DNA from: UBA5109 sp965661005 | GTDB taxonomy: Bacteria; Pseudomonadota; Gammaproteobacteria; Pseudomonadales; Pseudohongiellaceae | Direction: 5' to 3' | DNA: 64,000 nt | NCBI GenBank assembly: GCA_965661005.1 | Contig: CBFICB010000002.1 | Span: forward strand, 62,001-126,000 | In this document: one piece after another, positions 17,542 through 27,176 of the stretch | Layout of the letters: each line of letters starts with the position of its first letter | How positions within the stretch are numbered: the stretch's first letter is position 1 | Made by a program: the position numbers and the translations under genes | Notes under the pieces: generated by a model | Seen by the model: the letters and a program-made list of their open reading frames with translations, nothing else | What the model was told of the DNA's origin: nothing | The model's database searches: none

Positions 17542-18873
17542 ATGTTGAACTGGGATGAGTTTAATTCCGAAGAAGATGCAGCTCCATCTAATGCTGCCAA
17601 TAATGCCGCTGCAGAACGATTTGTCGATACCGCTTCGACAACAGAGACCACTGATACCAAGGTAGACGAATTTGCTTCTCCTGAAGCGATAACAGAAAGT
17701 GCTGAACCATCAATTCTTGCAGAGTCTAATCAACCGTCGACAGAAAAAAATCAAGAGCAAGTTCGAGCTGCTCAGTTAAATGTTTTAGAGCAGGCCAAAG
17801 CCGCCGTAGAAGAGCTGGATATCACTGCCGCTGAAGAAGAGCTGGCGGGAGCAGCTGAACGTGTAAAAGTAGACGATAAGCGCATGATCAATTGTCGTGC
17901 TGATTTAAACCAATTGGTTCCTTTCAAGTACGATTGGGCATGGCAAAAATATCTTGATGGCTGCGCCAACCATTGGATGCCGCAAGAAATCAATATGAAT
18001 GCAGATGTCGCGCTTTGGAAGCGAGAAGATGGCCTGACTCCAGATGAACGTTTGATTGTTAAACGTAATCTGGGATTCTTTGCTACAGCTGACTCTTTAG
18101 TTGCCAACAATCTGGTATTAGCAATTTATCGTCTTATAACCAACCCAGAATGCCGTCAATATATATTACGCCAGGCTTTCGAAGAAGCTATTCATACGCA
18201 TGCCTATCAGTACTGTATTGAGTCTCTGGCTATGGACGAAGGGGAAATTTTTAATATGTACCACGAAATCCCATCAGTAGCGAAAAAAGCTTCCTGGGGC
18301 TTAAAGTACACCAAAGATATTTGTGACCCGACGTTTAATACAGGCACACCTGAAGCGGACAGATTGTTGTTAAAGAACCTGATCGCCTTTTATTGCTGTC
18401 TGGAAGGAATATTTTTCTACTGTGGCTTTACACAAATTCTTTCGATGGGACGTCGCAACAAGATGACCGGCACTTCCGAACAGTTTCAGTACATTCTTCG
18501 TGACGAATCAATGCACCTGAACTTCGGCATCGACATGATTAATCAAATCAAACTGGAAAACCCAAACCTTTGGGATGAAAGCATGCAGGAGCAAGCTGCC
18601 CAGATGATCCTCGAGGCTACTCAGCTTGAAATTGAATATGCTCGAGACACTATGCCACGCGGTATATTGGGAATGAATGCGGCCATGATGGAAGATTATC
18701 TAAAATTCATCGCTAACCGACGTCTAAACCAGCTAGGTCTGAAAGAACAATTTCCTGGCGCACAAAACCCATTCCCATGGATGTCTGAAATTATGGATTT
18801 GCGAAAAGAAAAGAACTTTTTTGAAACTCGTGTTATCGAGTATCAAACAGGTGGTGCCCTTAACTGGGATTAA
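17542..18873 (+). CDS. nrdB: Class Ia ribonucleotide reductase, beta (radical) subunit
   Basis: Carries the diiron-tyrosyl radical. The 443-residue protein has an unusual acidic, alanine-rich N-terminal extension of about 110 residues. The conserved core follows from DDKRMINCRADLNQLVPFKYDWAW. Iron-ligand and radical regions are visible (EEAIHTHAYQYC, with the radical tyrosine in HAYQY, and DESMHLNFG). The protein starts MLNWDEF and ends GGALNWD, so the C-terminal tail that docks on NrdA is echoed at the N-terminus. GAGGTG lies upstream of the ATG. Co-transcribed with nrdA. Confidence 0.96.
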   Translation: MLNWDEFNSEEDAAPSNAANNAAAERFVDTASTTETTDTKVDEFASPEAITESAEPSILAESNQPSTEKNQEQVRAAQLNVLEQAKAAVEELDITAAEEELAGAAERVKVDDKRMINCRADLNQLVPFKYDWAWQKYLDGCANHWMPQEINMNADVALWKREDGLTPDERLIVKRNLGFFATADSLVANNLVLAIYRLITNPECRQYILRQAFEEAIHTHAYQYCIESLAMDEGEIFNMYHEIPSVAKKASWGLKYTKDICDPTFNTGTPEADRLLLKNLIAFYCCLEGIFFYCGFTQILSMGRRNKMTGTSEQFQYILRDESMHLNFGIDMINQIKLENPNLWDESMQEQAAQMILEATQLEIEYARDTMPRGILGMNAAMMEDYLKFIANRRLNQLGLKEQFPGAQNPFPWMSEIMDLRKEKNFFETRVIEYQTGGALNWD

Positions 18874-18907
18874 TAATCTTAGCTACTTCTTAACAAGGAG
18901 CGCAACT

Positions 18908-19195
18908 ATGAGCGATAAATCTGATGTAGAGTTAAACTCCGAGCAGACGCTCATCACATTAGAGCAATTAAGTCAGACTCTTGAAGTCATGACGCATGTT
19001 GTGGATAGACTAAAACAACACTTAAATCGACAAATGTCACTAAACGCTGAATTATTTCAGGATGAAGAAAAACTTCGTAAAGAAGAAGCGATAGAGAGGC
19101 TGGAGTCGAGTAAAAAATTAAAAGAAAAAAGTTTTGTTGTTGAAATAACACAGCAGGAACTAGAAGAAGGCTCTGATTCTAAAATAGTACATTAA
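18908..19195 (+). CDS. Small coiled-coil protein downstream of nrdB
   Basis: A 95-residue protein I do not recognise. It is highly charged and helical: LEVMTHVVDRLKQHLNRQM and a long K/E helix (EEKLRKEEAIERLESSKKLKEKS) followed by VVEITQQELEEG. The frame is open from 18821, but the ATG at 18908 has AAGGAG 7 bases upstream, so translation should begin there. It lies 34 bases after nrdB on the same strand, so it may belong to the nrd operon. No signal peptide or membrane segment. Confidence 0.65.
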   Translation: MSDKSDVELNSEQTLITLEQLSQTLEVMTHVVDRLKQHLNRQMSLNAELFQDEEKLRKEEAIERLESSKKLKEKSFVVEITQQELEEGSDSKIVH

Positions 19196-19274
19196 AGCTT
19201 TCAGGTCTTGAATATTGCCATGCGTCTGTCGTATGTTAGCTTCTAAATAGTTATTTATTGACGCCGGACCTTTT

Positions 19275-20138
19275 ATGAAAATCATTGCTCGCAGCGCGCT
19301 TATCGCGTTATTGCTTCTCTCGCCTTTAGCCTTTTCCCAAAACACTCCAGCAGAAGATCCAGATTTTTCTACTTTACGCGAGGATCCTGACAACCCTCTC
19401 GTCGAAATCCAGACCTCTATGGGTATCATGATACTTGAACTCTTTCCCAAGGAAGCGCCTGAAACTGTCGCAAATTTCATTGATCTTGCACAGGGAGACA
19501 AAGCCTTCCTGGACCCTGAAACAGGAGAACTGGTAAACCGTCCATATTACGACGGTTTAATATTCCATCGGGTTATTGACGGATTTATGATTCAAGGCGG
19601 TAGCCCAACTGGACTTGGGAACGGGTCCCCCGGCTATTCATTCAGAGATGAAATTAATGCTCGCAGCTTAGGTCTGGACCGAATGCAGGCCATTGATGAT
19701 GAAGGTATTCCTCATCCTTTTTTAAGAATAGCCTCACAAACACAATTTCAGGCAGTAATTCTCGAACCGCTCTTTGCAGAAATGAATATTAATTCACAGG
19801 AAGATCTAGAGAGTAATTACGAGACGATCGAAGCAAGAATTAACAGCTTAACGATAAAAGATGTCTATGAGAATCAGGGCTATGAGTATACAGAAACTCT
19901 GGATTCCAGAATGCCTGTAAGAGGGGTTATTGCCATGGCGAATGCCGGGCCCAATTCCAATGGCTCACAATTTTTTATTAATTTAATTGATACCGAATGG
20001 CTGGCCGGCAAACATACAGTGTTTGGCAGAGTCCGCCAGGGAATGGATGTTCTCGATGAAATTGGCGCAACACCGGTTGATGAACAGGATCGGCCTGTGG
20101 ACGATGTTAAAATTATACAAGTTAGAGTACTGCCATAA
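19275..20138 (+). CDS. Exported cyclophilin-type peptidyl-prolyl isomerase
   Basis: A 287-residue periplasmic PPIase with a signal peptide at residues 1-21 (LLLLSPLAFS-Q). The cyclophilin core is split: residues about 46-130 (FHRVIDGFMIQGG with R99, F104, Q107) and about 217-287 (GVIAMANAGPNSNGSQFFIN, EWLAGKHTVFG with W242 and H247). Between them is an insertion of about 85 residues, acidic and helical, containing none of the cyclophilin motifs. All active-site residues are present, so the enzyme should be active. It could assist outer-membrane protein folding. Confidence 0.88.
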   Translation: MKIIARSALIALLLLSPLAFSQNTPAEDPDFSTLREDPDNPLVEIQTSMGIMILELFPKEAPETVANFIDLAQGDKAFLDPETGELVNRPYYDGLIFHRVIDGFMIQGGSPTGLGNGSPGYSFRDEINARSLGLDRMQAIDDEGIPHPFLRIASQTQFQAVILEPLFAEMNINSQEDLESNYETIEARINSLTIKDVYENQGYEYTETLDSRMPVRGVIAMANAGPNSNGSQFFINLIDTEWLAGKHTVFGRVRQGMDVLDEIGATPVDEQDRPVDDVKIIQVRVLP

Positions 20139-20199
20139 TCGGTCGATTATTTTAAGAGCGTATTTAAAAAACTAATTTTATAAACAAAAAAATGGCTGT

Positions 20200-20883
20200 A
20201 TGCAGCTTGCTATCAACAGTAAGGCTGATTACTTCAGGTACTCAAAAAGGAAATCCACTTTGAATAAAAAATCTGTACCTACCAGTAAAAATATCGTTTG
20301 GCATGAAAGCAGGGTCAGTCGCGAGTTTCGTCATGAAGCCTTTGGACAACAGGGCTGTACCCTCTGGTTCACAGGCTTGAGTGGTTCCGGAAAAAGCACA
20401 TTGGCTTTTACACTGGAACATAAATTAATAGGCGCAAAATATAAAAGTTATGTTCTGGATGGCGATAATATTCGACATGGCCTAAATAATAATCTGGGAT
20501 TCACAGATGCAGATCGTGAAGAGAATATCAGACGTGTTGGAGAAGTCTCCAAGCTGTTTGCTGACGCAGGCTTGATCGTGCTATCTAGCTTTATTTCGCC
20601 TTTCAAAAATGACAGACAACTGGTGAGAAAAATCCATGAGGACTCAGAATTAAGCTTTATAGAAATATATATTGATACTCCACTGGCAACTTGTGAAAAG
20701 CGTGATCCTAAGCAACTCTATGCAAAAGCACGCAGAGGAGAGATTCCTAATTTTACTGGTATTAGTTCACCTTACGAAGTGCCGAATAACCCTGAAATTA
20801 TTATCCCCGTTACCAATACCCCAGAACAAAGCGCATTACAAATACTGAAGTACCTTGAACAACACAAGATAATCAGTAACTGA
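20200..20883 (+). CDS. cysC: Adenylylsulfate (APS) kinase
   Basis: Phosphorylates APS to PAPS in sulfate activation. It shows the P-loop GLSGSGKST, the LDGDNIRHGLNNNLGFTDADREENIRR block, the FISPF strand and KARRGEIPNFTGISSPYE near the end. The longest frame gives 227 residues. A TTG at 20260 with AAAAGG upstream would give about 207, closer to the usual 200, so the start is uncertain. cysD and cysN are not adjacent. It converges on the DinG gene with an 11-base overlap. Confidence 0.93.
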   Translation: MQLAINSKADYFRYSKRKSTLNKKSVPTSKNIVWHESRVSREFRHEAFGQQGCTLWFTGLSGSGKSTLAFTLEHKLIGAKYKSYVLDGDNIRHGLNNNLGFTDADREENIRRVGEVSKLFADAGLIVLSSFISPFKNDRQLVRKIHEDSELSFIEIYIDTPLATCEKRDPKQLYAKARRGEIPNFTGISSPYEVPNNPEIIIPVTNTPEQSALQILKYLEQHKIISN

Positions 20884-23002
20884 ATACTTCTCGTCGATAT
20901 GGCGGTAAAGCATCTAGTATAGATGATCCATATCGTCGGTTTAGCAGGCGCTCATCCAGTATTGATATTTTTCCTGCATCGCTCTCACTCCGCAATAAGC
21001 GGCCACTGGCTTGGACCAGCTTCATAGCTGTCTCAGGAATTGAAATTTCAGAAAAAGGATTTAAGCCCTGATCTTTCATCCATTGACCAAGAGTTACTTC
21101 TATAGGGTCATTCGGCACAGAAAATGGTAATTTTGCGATAACCACATGGGTACAATAAGCATCTGGTAAATCTATGCCTTCACTCATACTGGCCAGACCA
21201 AAAATAATGCTTTGTTCATTTCCATCTATGTTGCTTTTATGCAAGGCGATTAGTTGCTGCTTAGGATAATCATCCTGAGACAGGATTTTATCTTTAAAAT
21301 CACTCTCCAGACTTTCCAGCACATCCTGCATTTGACGCCTGGAGCTAAATAGGACAAGAGCCCCTTTATCTTCTGATAATAAATCAGGCAGGCAGTTAAC
21401 AATTGCCTGAGTATGGGCAGTACTGTTCCCGGCATCAAAACCCTTTTCAGGAATGCGCAATACTCCAGCTTCTGCAAAATTAAAGGGGCTGCCTATACGG
21501 CAAAAATTACTTTCTTTTGGCAAACCAGTCCGCATACTCAAGAAATCAAAACTATTTAGAGCACTTAAGGTCGCAGAGGTGAGAACTGCTGCAAAGCATT
21601 CATTCCAGAGTTTTTCAGTTAAAGCCTCGGCAGCCAAAATTGGGCTACAAGATAAACTGATTTCTAATTCGTCCTGAACTTTACTAAATGTCAGCCAACG
21701 AGCCTGAGGAATATCTTTGTTTGTATCAGGGTTAGCATAATGAAACCAAAGCATCAGACTGGCTTCACACCGTGCTTGCAGGCTGCCTAAGCCTGGATAC
21801 CAGGATTCGGCCAGAACAGAATCTATTTCACCCCCCTCATTTTCCATGCACTGCCGGATTCGAGTAAGAATTTTATCCAGTGCTTGGCCAAACTGAGAAA
21901 AACACAAATATAGGATGCCACACACCTCTCTTAATTCGGGATCTACGACTCCCCTTTCATAGGTATGCTGGCTCTGCTGAAGATCCCCTTGTATTTGCTC
22001 AGAATTAAATTGTTCAAACAATAGATAGGCTTCGTTTAACTTATGCCTTGTTTCCATAGCTGCTGTATCGGCTTTTACGAATAAGGATTTTAATTCAGTA
22101 CCGGCTTGCTGTTGTAATCGCGTCATTAACTTTTTGGATTGATCCAACCAATTAATTGAAGACCTTAATTGTACAAAGTGAGAGAAATGCGAGAGACCTT
22201 TTGCAGCCAGATGATGCGCCTCATCAAAAATATAAATGAGTTCTGAAGGGTGAGGTAAAATAGCTCCTCCTCCCAAACTTAAATCGGCTAAAACCAGATC
22301 TTGATTGGCAATAATGCATTCAGCCTGCTGTAGCTGTTGTCGACTTTTAAAAAAATAACAGGCATTAAAATTTGAGCAACGACTGCCTGAGCATTGTCCA
22401 TGCTCGACTGAAACACCTCTCCACTGCTGATTATCCAAAGTTTCAGGCCAGTCATCCCTATCTCCTTGCCAACGTTTTTCATCCAGAGCCTTCATCATTT
22501 CCTGATATATTTTCTGGTCTGCAAGCGTAGAATCTCCAAGCTCGATGCCATACAAATCTTGCATGGCTTCTTGACTGCTATTCTCTCTGAGAGCATTTTC
22601 TAATTTGGAAAGGCATAGATATCGTCCCCGCCCCTTAGCCAGCAAACAGGAAAATTCCATATCGGTATTGGCTTGTAATTCCGGGATATCCTTAAACATT
22701 ATCTGTTCTTGTAAGGCCACTGTCGCCGTTGCAACGACTACCTGCTTTCCCAGAGCCTTAGCAATTGGTAAAGCTGCGATCAAGTAAGCAATGGTCTTTC
22801 CAGTTCCTGTTCCGGCTTCAACGACACAAAGAGCAGAAGAGTCCGCTGTTCGTTTGCCATCTTCATCAAGCTCGATAGCTGAAAGAGACTTGGCTATTTC
22901 AGCTATCATCAGTTTCTGTCCGTAGCGAGGTTTTAATTTTCGGTTCTGGAGGAATTGAGAGTAGTAGGACTGAATATCCTGCTTAACTTGGTCTGAAATC
23001 AT
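20873..23002 (-). CDS. dinG: ATP-dependent DNA helicase, DinG/XPD family
   Basis: A 709-residue superfamily 2 helicase with a 5'-3' polarity expected for the family. Walker A is GTGTGKT (residues 64-70) and the DEAH box IFDEAHH is near 260. Between them are four cysteines (C130, C204, C209, C215) placed as the [4Fe-4S] ligands of DinG. Later motifs include TSATLS, GLASMSEGIDLPD and ASGRLLRSE. E. coli DinG helps resolve R-loops and replication blocks. No clear LexA box was seen upstream. It could also be the paralogue YoaA. Confidence 0.85.
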   Translation of the reverse strand: MISDQVKQDIQSYYSQFLQNRKLKPRYGQKLMIAEIAKSLSAIELDEDGKRTADSSALCVVEAGTGTGKTIAYLIAALPIAKALGKQVVVATATVALQEQIMFKDIPELQANTDMEFSCLLAKGRGRYLCLSKLENALRENSSQEAMQDLYGIELGDSTLADQKIYQEMMKALDEKRWQGDRDDWPETLDNQQWRGVSVEHGQCSGSRCSNFNACYFFKSRQQLQQAECIIANQDLVLADLSLGGGAILPHPSELIYIFDEAHHLAAKGLSHFSHFVQLRSSINWLDQSKKLMTRLQQQAGTELKSLFVKADTAAMETRHKLNEAYLLFEQFNSEQIQGDLQQSQHTYERGVVDPELREVCGILYLCFSQFGQALDKILTRIRQCMENEGGEIDSVLAESWYPGLGSLQARCEASLMLWFHYANPDTNKDIPQARWLTFSKVQDELEISLSCSPILAAEALTEKLWNECFAAVLTSATLSALNSFDFLSMRTGLPKESNFCRIGSPFNFAEAGVLRIPEKGFDAGNSTAHTQAIVNCLPDLLSEDKGALVLFSSRRQMQDVLESLESDFKDKILSQDDYPKQQLIALHKSNIDGNEQSIIFGLASMSEGIDLPDAYCTHVVIAKLPFSVPNDPIEVTLGQWMKDQGLNPFSEISIPETAMKLVQASGRLLRSESDAGKISILDERLLNRRYGSSILDALPPYRREVFSY

Positions 23003-23030
23003 AAAAGGCCCTTTTCAGACTCGGTGTTTA

Positions 23031-24182
23031 TTAAACAGATTTCGCAATAACAGGATTGGCATACATTGCTAAAAGATAAGGTCGTAATTTAGCAGGAGTT
23101 TGCGCCAATCGCGCATCAAAATTAACTTTAAGTTGTTCAAGTTCAGCTTCGGTCTTATTGAAAACTTTTGACAAGTCGATGTTCATTTCAAAATCAGGTT
23201 TAAGCTCAAAAAAGGCAAAATAGTTACTAGGGTGCAGGTGGTAATTATTAATTATTTGAGCGTCAATTAAAGAGGCGACTTCTTCTTCAGTCACTTCATT
23301 ATCAAAATGCAAAGGCTCTCCAAAGGCAACATGTATATCGCCTTTATCCCCTACCATACCCGCTAATATACTTTGTATATCTGAATTTTCATTTTTTTCA
23401 AATTTACCTTCCGCGTCTAAAGCTAACAACTCCTCTGCCTTATATTCATCACAGGGATCCAGACCATAAGAAATAGCAACAGGTACAATATTTAATGCAT
23501 TAATCGAATTGGTTAGTGCATTTTTTTCGCTCTTATCCCGTCTGGAAAGATGTAACATTTTAATAATTGCAGATTCAGTTTTATCGAGGCCATTTTTAGC
23601 TCGGCCTTCACGTTGAGCCAACCACACGTTTTCTCCTTGATCGATACAATGGTGTATATAAGCAGATAAACGTTTACTTTCTTTTAACTTTTCTCGACCT
23701 TGTAATCCTCGCTTCACAATAAAGCTCTTATTGAGACGGATTAAGTCTGATAAAAAAGGCCGCTTGAGCAAATTGTCTCCGATGGCAATTTGGAGGGTTT
23801 TAAAACCCTGATGATAAAGCATGTAATTAACCAGAGCCGGATCCATAGTGATGTCCCGGTGATTGCTGACAAACAAATAAGGCTTCGCTGAATCCAGTTT
23901 ATCCAGGCCGGTATGCGTTAGGCTGGTTGTGGTTTTTTCAATTAGATTATCCAGATATTTTTCAATAATAATCTGAACATCATGAATGGTCTGGATATCC
24001 GCTGTTTCTTTTTTTAGATATTTTTGCGCCAGCTTACTAATTAAACCTGGAAACCAATTAAAAGAACGGGGATAGCGATACCTTGCAATTGCAGCGCTGA
24101 ATTCGGGATCAGCCAACAAGGAATCGACGACATGTCTTACTTCATGGTCAAGGTAAGGCCTGATATCTTCAAAATCTTGCAT
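23031..24182 (-). CDS. PlsC-like glycerolipid acyltransferase
   Basis: A 383-residue protein with an acyltransferase core. The catalytic NHRDITMD (NH-x4-D) motif lies in the first half, followed by VKRGLQGREKL and AQREGRAKNGLD, the analogue of the PEGTR phosphate-binding block. The N- and C-terminal parts extend beyond the usual 250-residue PlsC, and no clear transmembrane helix is seen. It probably transfers acyl chains to glycerol phosphate or lysolipid. It is close to the DinG gene (28 bases), perhaps one transcript. Confidence 0.8.
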   Translation of the reverse strand: MQDFEDIRPYLDHEVRHVVDSLLADPEFSAAIARYRYPRSFNWFPGLISKLAQKYLKKETADIQTIHDVQIIIEKYLDNLIEKTTTSLTHTGLDKLDSAKPYLFVSNHRDITMDPALVNYMLYHQGFKTLQIAIGDNLLKRPFLSDLIRLNKSFIVKRGLQGREKLKESKRLSAYIHHCIDQGENVWLAQREGRAKNGLDKTESAIIKMLHLSRRDKSEKNALTNSINALNIVPVAISYGLDPCDEYKAEELLALDAEGKFEKNENSDIQSILAGMVGDKGDIHVAFGEPLHFDNEVTEEEVASLIDAQIINNYHLHPSNYFAFFELKPDFEMNIDLSKVFNKTEAELEQLKVNFDARLAQTPAKLRPYLLAMYANPVIAKSV

Positions 24183-24322
24183 AAGTAGAATATTGCATCG
24201 GTAAAAAGACTGCTGCTATTTTTTATTACTTAGTTGCATTTTAAAGCAGTGTAACCTTAAAAGGAAAAGAGCTTTTTAAATTCATATTGCAATTTTAAAG
24301 ACAGTTATTGGTTAATACTTAC

Positions 24323-25558
24323 TTATCTGGAAAAAAATTGCTCTTGGATTTCAACGATCAAAAGAACAGAAAAAAGTATTAAGCATATTACTAGTAAAAC
24401 CTTGGTATACCAGCTGTTAGCATATTGTCCCATCCAGCGTCTTGCACTATTCATATAGAGCAACAAGCCAGCTAAAAGCGGCATAAAAAATGCGCCTGTG
24501 ACTGAATATAGAATAATGACCCAAAATGGCCTGCCTATTAATAAAATCAGCATGGGGACAAAACATAGATAAACAAGATAGGCGCGATAAGCTGGTGTTT
24601 TAGCAATACTTTCGGGAGACTCCAATAAATTTTTCTGGTCTCTAACATGGTAAAAAAAGTTAGCAAAAAGATAGGGCACTCCGTGCCAGACTCCTATTAT
24701 GGAGCTAAATGCAGCCCCCCAGAAGCCGATTAGGAAAATCCATTTACCTGGCTCACCTAAGATCGGGACTAATTGCTCGGCAATCTCGAGAGCTAAACCC
24801 GTACCTGTTGCCGCTTCTGCATTGGCACCTGAGGCAACCAAAATAATAGCAACCCCAAAAAGACCGGTAAGGCCATAAGCAATACCCAAATCTATCCGCA
24901 TCGTGCTCATCTTTTCTTTACCTTGCCAACCTGCCTCCTGCATCCAATAGGAGTAACTCATTACAGTAACACTGCCCCCAACCCCTCCAATTACCCCGAA
25001 AACAAAAACCATACTGCCACTAGGCAGGCGTGGCAAAAACATACCTGATAGTAATTCAGTAATTGGTGGCATCAGCATCAAAGCACAGAAGAAAATGCAG
25101 ACGAACATCACACCGATAAATATTTTCATTATATGTTCGAGAAAAAAATAACCGCCATTCCAAACCAGAACCAGTGCTATCAAACCATGGGCGATGCTCC
25201 AAGCTTGAACTGAGAAAAATGGGAAAATAGTATTAGCAACAATACCTGTTGCAGACATCATGGCCGCAGCCACCATAACGGTCCAAAACAGTAAATATGC
25301 AGTAAAATACCAGGTCAGAATTTTAGGCAAATCATCTATCCAGCCTTCAAGTAAAGTCTTTCCTGTAACCAGTTGCCAGCGGCCGATGCCTTCATTCAGG
25401 CAAAATTTCAGCAAGCTTCCAATAACCACAGCCCAAAGCAGCGTAATCCCGTAATTGGCACCTGCTGCTGATGCTGCAACGATATCTCCACCGCCGAGAC
25501 CCGTTGCTGCAACAATCAAGCCTGGGCCGGTTTTCTTATAGATTTCTTTTAAATTCAT
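24323..25558 (-). CDS. Nramp-family-like transporter lacking canonical metal motifs
   Basis: A 411-residue inner-membrane protein with about eleven helices and an Nramp-like start (KKTGPGLIVAATGLGGGDIVAA) and organisation. The TM1 metal-binding motif DPGN is replaced by GGGD. The TM6 region reads GSVTVMSYSYWMQE where canonical Nramps have an MPH motif. The cation specificity is therefore doubtful. A longer frame starts at 25585, but the ATG at 25558 overlaps the sbcB stop as ATGA, so I use it. Co-expressed with sbcB. Confidence 0.75.
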   Translation of the reverse strand: MNLKEIYKKTGPGLIVAATGLGGGDIVAASAAGANYGITLLWAVVIGSLLKFCLNEGIGRWQLVTGKTLLEGWIDDLPKILTWYFTAYLLFWTVMVAAAMMSATGIVANTIFPFFSVQAWSIAHGLIALVLVWNGGYFFLEHIMKIFIGVMFVCIFFCALMLMPPITELLSGMFLPRLPSGSMVFVFGVIGGVGGSVTVMSYSYWMQEAGWQGKEKMSTMRIDLGIAYGLTGLFGVAIILVASGANAEAATGTGLALEIAEQLVPILGEPGKWIFLIGFWGAAFSSIIGVWHGVPYLFANFFYHVRDQKNLLESPESIAKTPAYRAYLVYLCFVPMLILLIGRPFWVIILYSVTGAFFMPLLAGLLLYMNSARRWMGQYANSWYTKVLLVICLILFSVLLIVEIQEQFFSR

Positions 25559-27006
25559 TCGAGTTTTAATCCAAGATTCTGGCACAGGGAACTAATATAC
25601 TGACTAAGCTGTTCCAGCAACAGCTGTTCTTGTGAATTTGCATCATTCATTTTGTTGGAAATAATTTCATTAGTCTGGGTTAAGCGAGTTTCTCCATCAG
25701 CCTGTTTTTCTAATAATTTTTCCAGACAGTATTTATGCCATTTATGTAATTCCTCTTCAGATAATAAATCCGGGTAATTTCGACATCGATAGCGAAACAA
25801 CATTTCTGGCAGACGACTGTCGTGAAAATCAAGTTTTTGTTGTTCCAAGTCTTCGGGTATCTGCTGGCGAATTTGCTGAAACAATGCTTTATCATGACTG
25901 TCAAAAAAACCACCACTATAAAGCATAAAATCAGGATCTCGTTCCTGTTTAAAATCCGGCTTGTAAACAGCGGTTAATTTACGCTGTAAATCCGTTTTCT
26001 CAAGTATTTTTTGTCGATGTAACTCACAGCGATTTAAATCTATTTGATATTTTTCTTTAATTTCATCAGTAAGAACATTTAAAGGTGCTAATGCGGGACA
26101 TTTATTTATGTGTATTGTTTTCAAGGCAATCCTCTGAACACCGGCGGGAAGATCAACACTTGGCGTAAATAAACGTTCCTTAATATTATCGATACTTTCG
26201 TCAAGCCAGCTTGCAGGATCTATGCTCAAGTCATAGACGATAATGCCATTAGCGTTGCCTGGGTCGATCAAAATAGGCATAACAACAGCCATGCAGGCTT
26301 TGTTGGCAGGATACATCGACGAAATGTGGATCAAAGGCTCAGACAATGCCAGATTAAGCATAGGGAGGATGTTGTTTTTGTTTCTATTTTTATAATAATA
26401 GTCGTAGAGCTTTGGCTGTTTATCCTTAATTAACTTAGCCACAGCAATCGTTGCATAAACATCCGCTAATGCATCATGCGCCCCTTCATGAGCAATATTA
26501 TTAGCTTCGGTAAATTCTTCGAGTCTGAAACTGGGTGTTCCATCGGCTTTTTTGGGCCAATTGAAGCCTTCAGGCCTTAAGGCATAGCACATTCTAAGTA
26601 GATCAATAATATCCCAACGAGAATTGCCGTTTTTCCATTCTCTTTCATAGGGATCATAGAAGCAGCGGTATAAAAGATGACGAGTAACTTCGTCATCAAA
26701 GCGTAAATTATTAAAGCCGGCTACACAGGTATTAGGTTCTGAGAATTCGGCAATAATTTGTGCACAAAACTCTGCTTCAGATACTCCCTTTTCAAAAGCC
26801 TCTTGTGGACTAATTCCAGTAATTAAGCATGCCTCGGGATGAGGCAAGACATCAAGTGCCGGTCGACAGTAGATGATTAATGGATCATCGATTATGTTTA
26901 AGTCTTCATCCGTTCGAACACCAGCAAATTGGCACGCACGATCTTGGCGAGGATCACTTCCAAAGGTTTCATAATCATGCCAATAAATAGACTTACTACT
27001 TTCCAA
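25555..27006 (-). CDS. sbcB: Exodeoxyribonuclease I
   Basis: A 3'-5' single-strand DNA exonuclease of recombination and mismatch repair. The 483-residue protein shows the DEDD exonuclease motif HDYETFGSDP (D11, E13) and AGFNNLRFDDEVTRHLLYRCFYDPY. It also shows HEGAHDALADVYAT (the catalytic His/Asp region) and the C-terminal SH3-like/extended domains (VPKCP-like CPALAPLNVL; LLEKQADGETRL tail). Length is normal. The stop is coupled to the downstream Nramp-like gene. Confidence 0.95.
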   Translation of the reverse strand: MESSKSIYWHDYETFGSDPRQDRACQFAGVRTDEDLNIIDDPLIIYCRPALDVLPHPEACLITGISPQEAFEKGVSEAEFCAQIIAEFSEPNTCVAGFNNLRFDDEVTRHLLYRCFYDPYEREWKNGNSRWDIIDLLRMCYALRPEGFNWPKKADGTPSFRLEEFTEANNIAHEGAHDALADVYATIAVAKLIKDKQPKLYDYYYKNRNKNNILPMLNLALSEPLIHISSMYPANKACMAVVMPILIDPGNANGIIVYDLSIDPASWLDESIDNIKERLFTPSVDLPAGVQRIALKTIHINKCPALAPLNVLTDEIKEKYQIDLNRCELHRQKILEKTDLQRKLTAVYKPDFKQERDPDFMLYSGGFFDSHDKALFQQIRQQIPEDLEQQKLDFHDSRLPEMLFRYRCRNYPDLLSEEELHKWHKYCLEKLLEKQADGETRLTQTNEIISNKMNDANSQEQLLLEQLSQYISSLCQNLGLKLE

Positions 27007-27176
27007 ATTTTGTGCCTTAGATTTTCTGGACCCCTTGTATGTGGTCCAGTTAACATTTTACTCTATCAATCTCTCGACAGTCTCTAGCCTGTGAACAACA
27101 TAATCAAGTAGACTAGTCGAGAAAATAAAGTATTTAACGATAAGCCTAATGCAGATCATTCTACAGGGAAAAGGAT

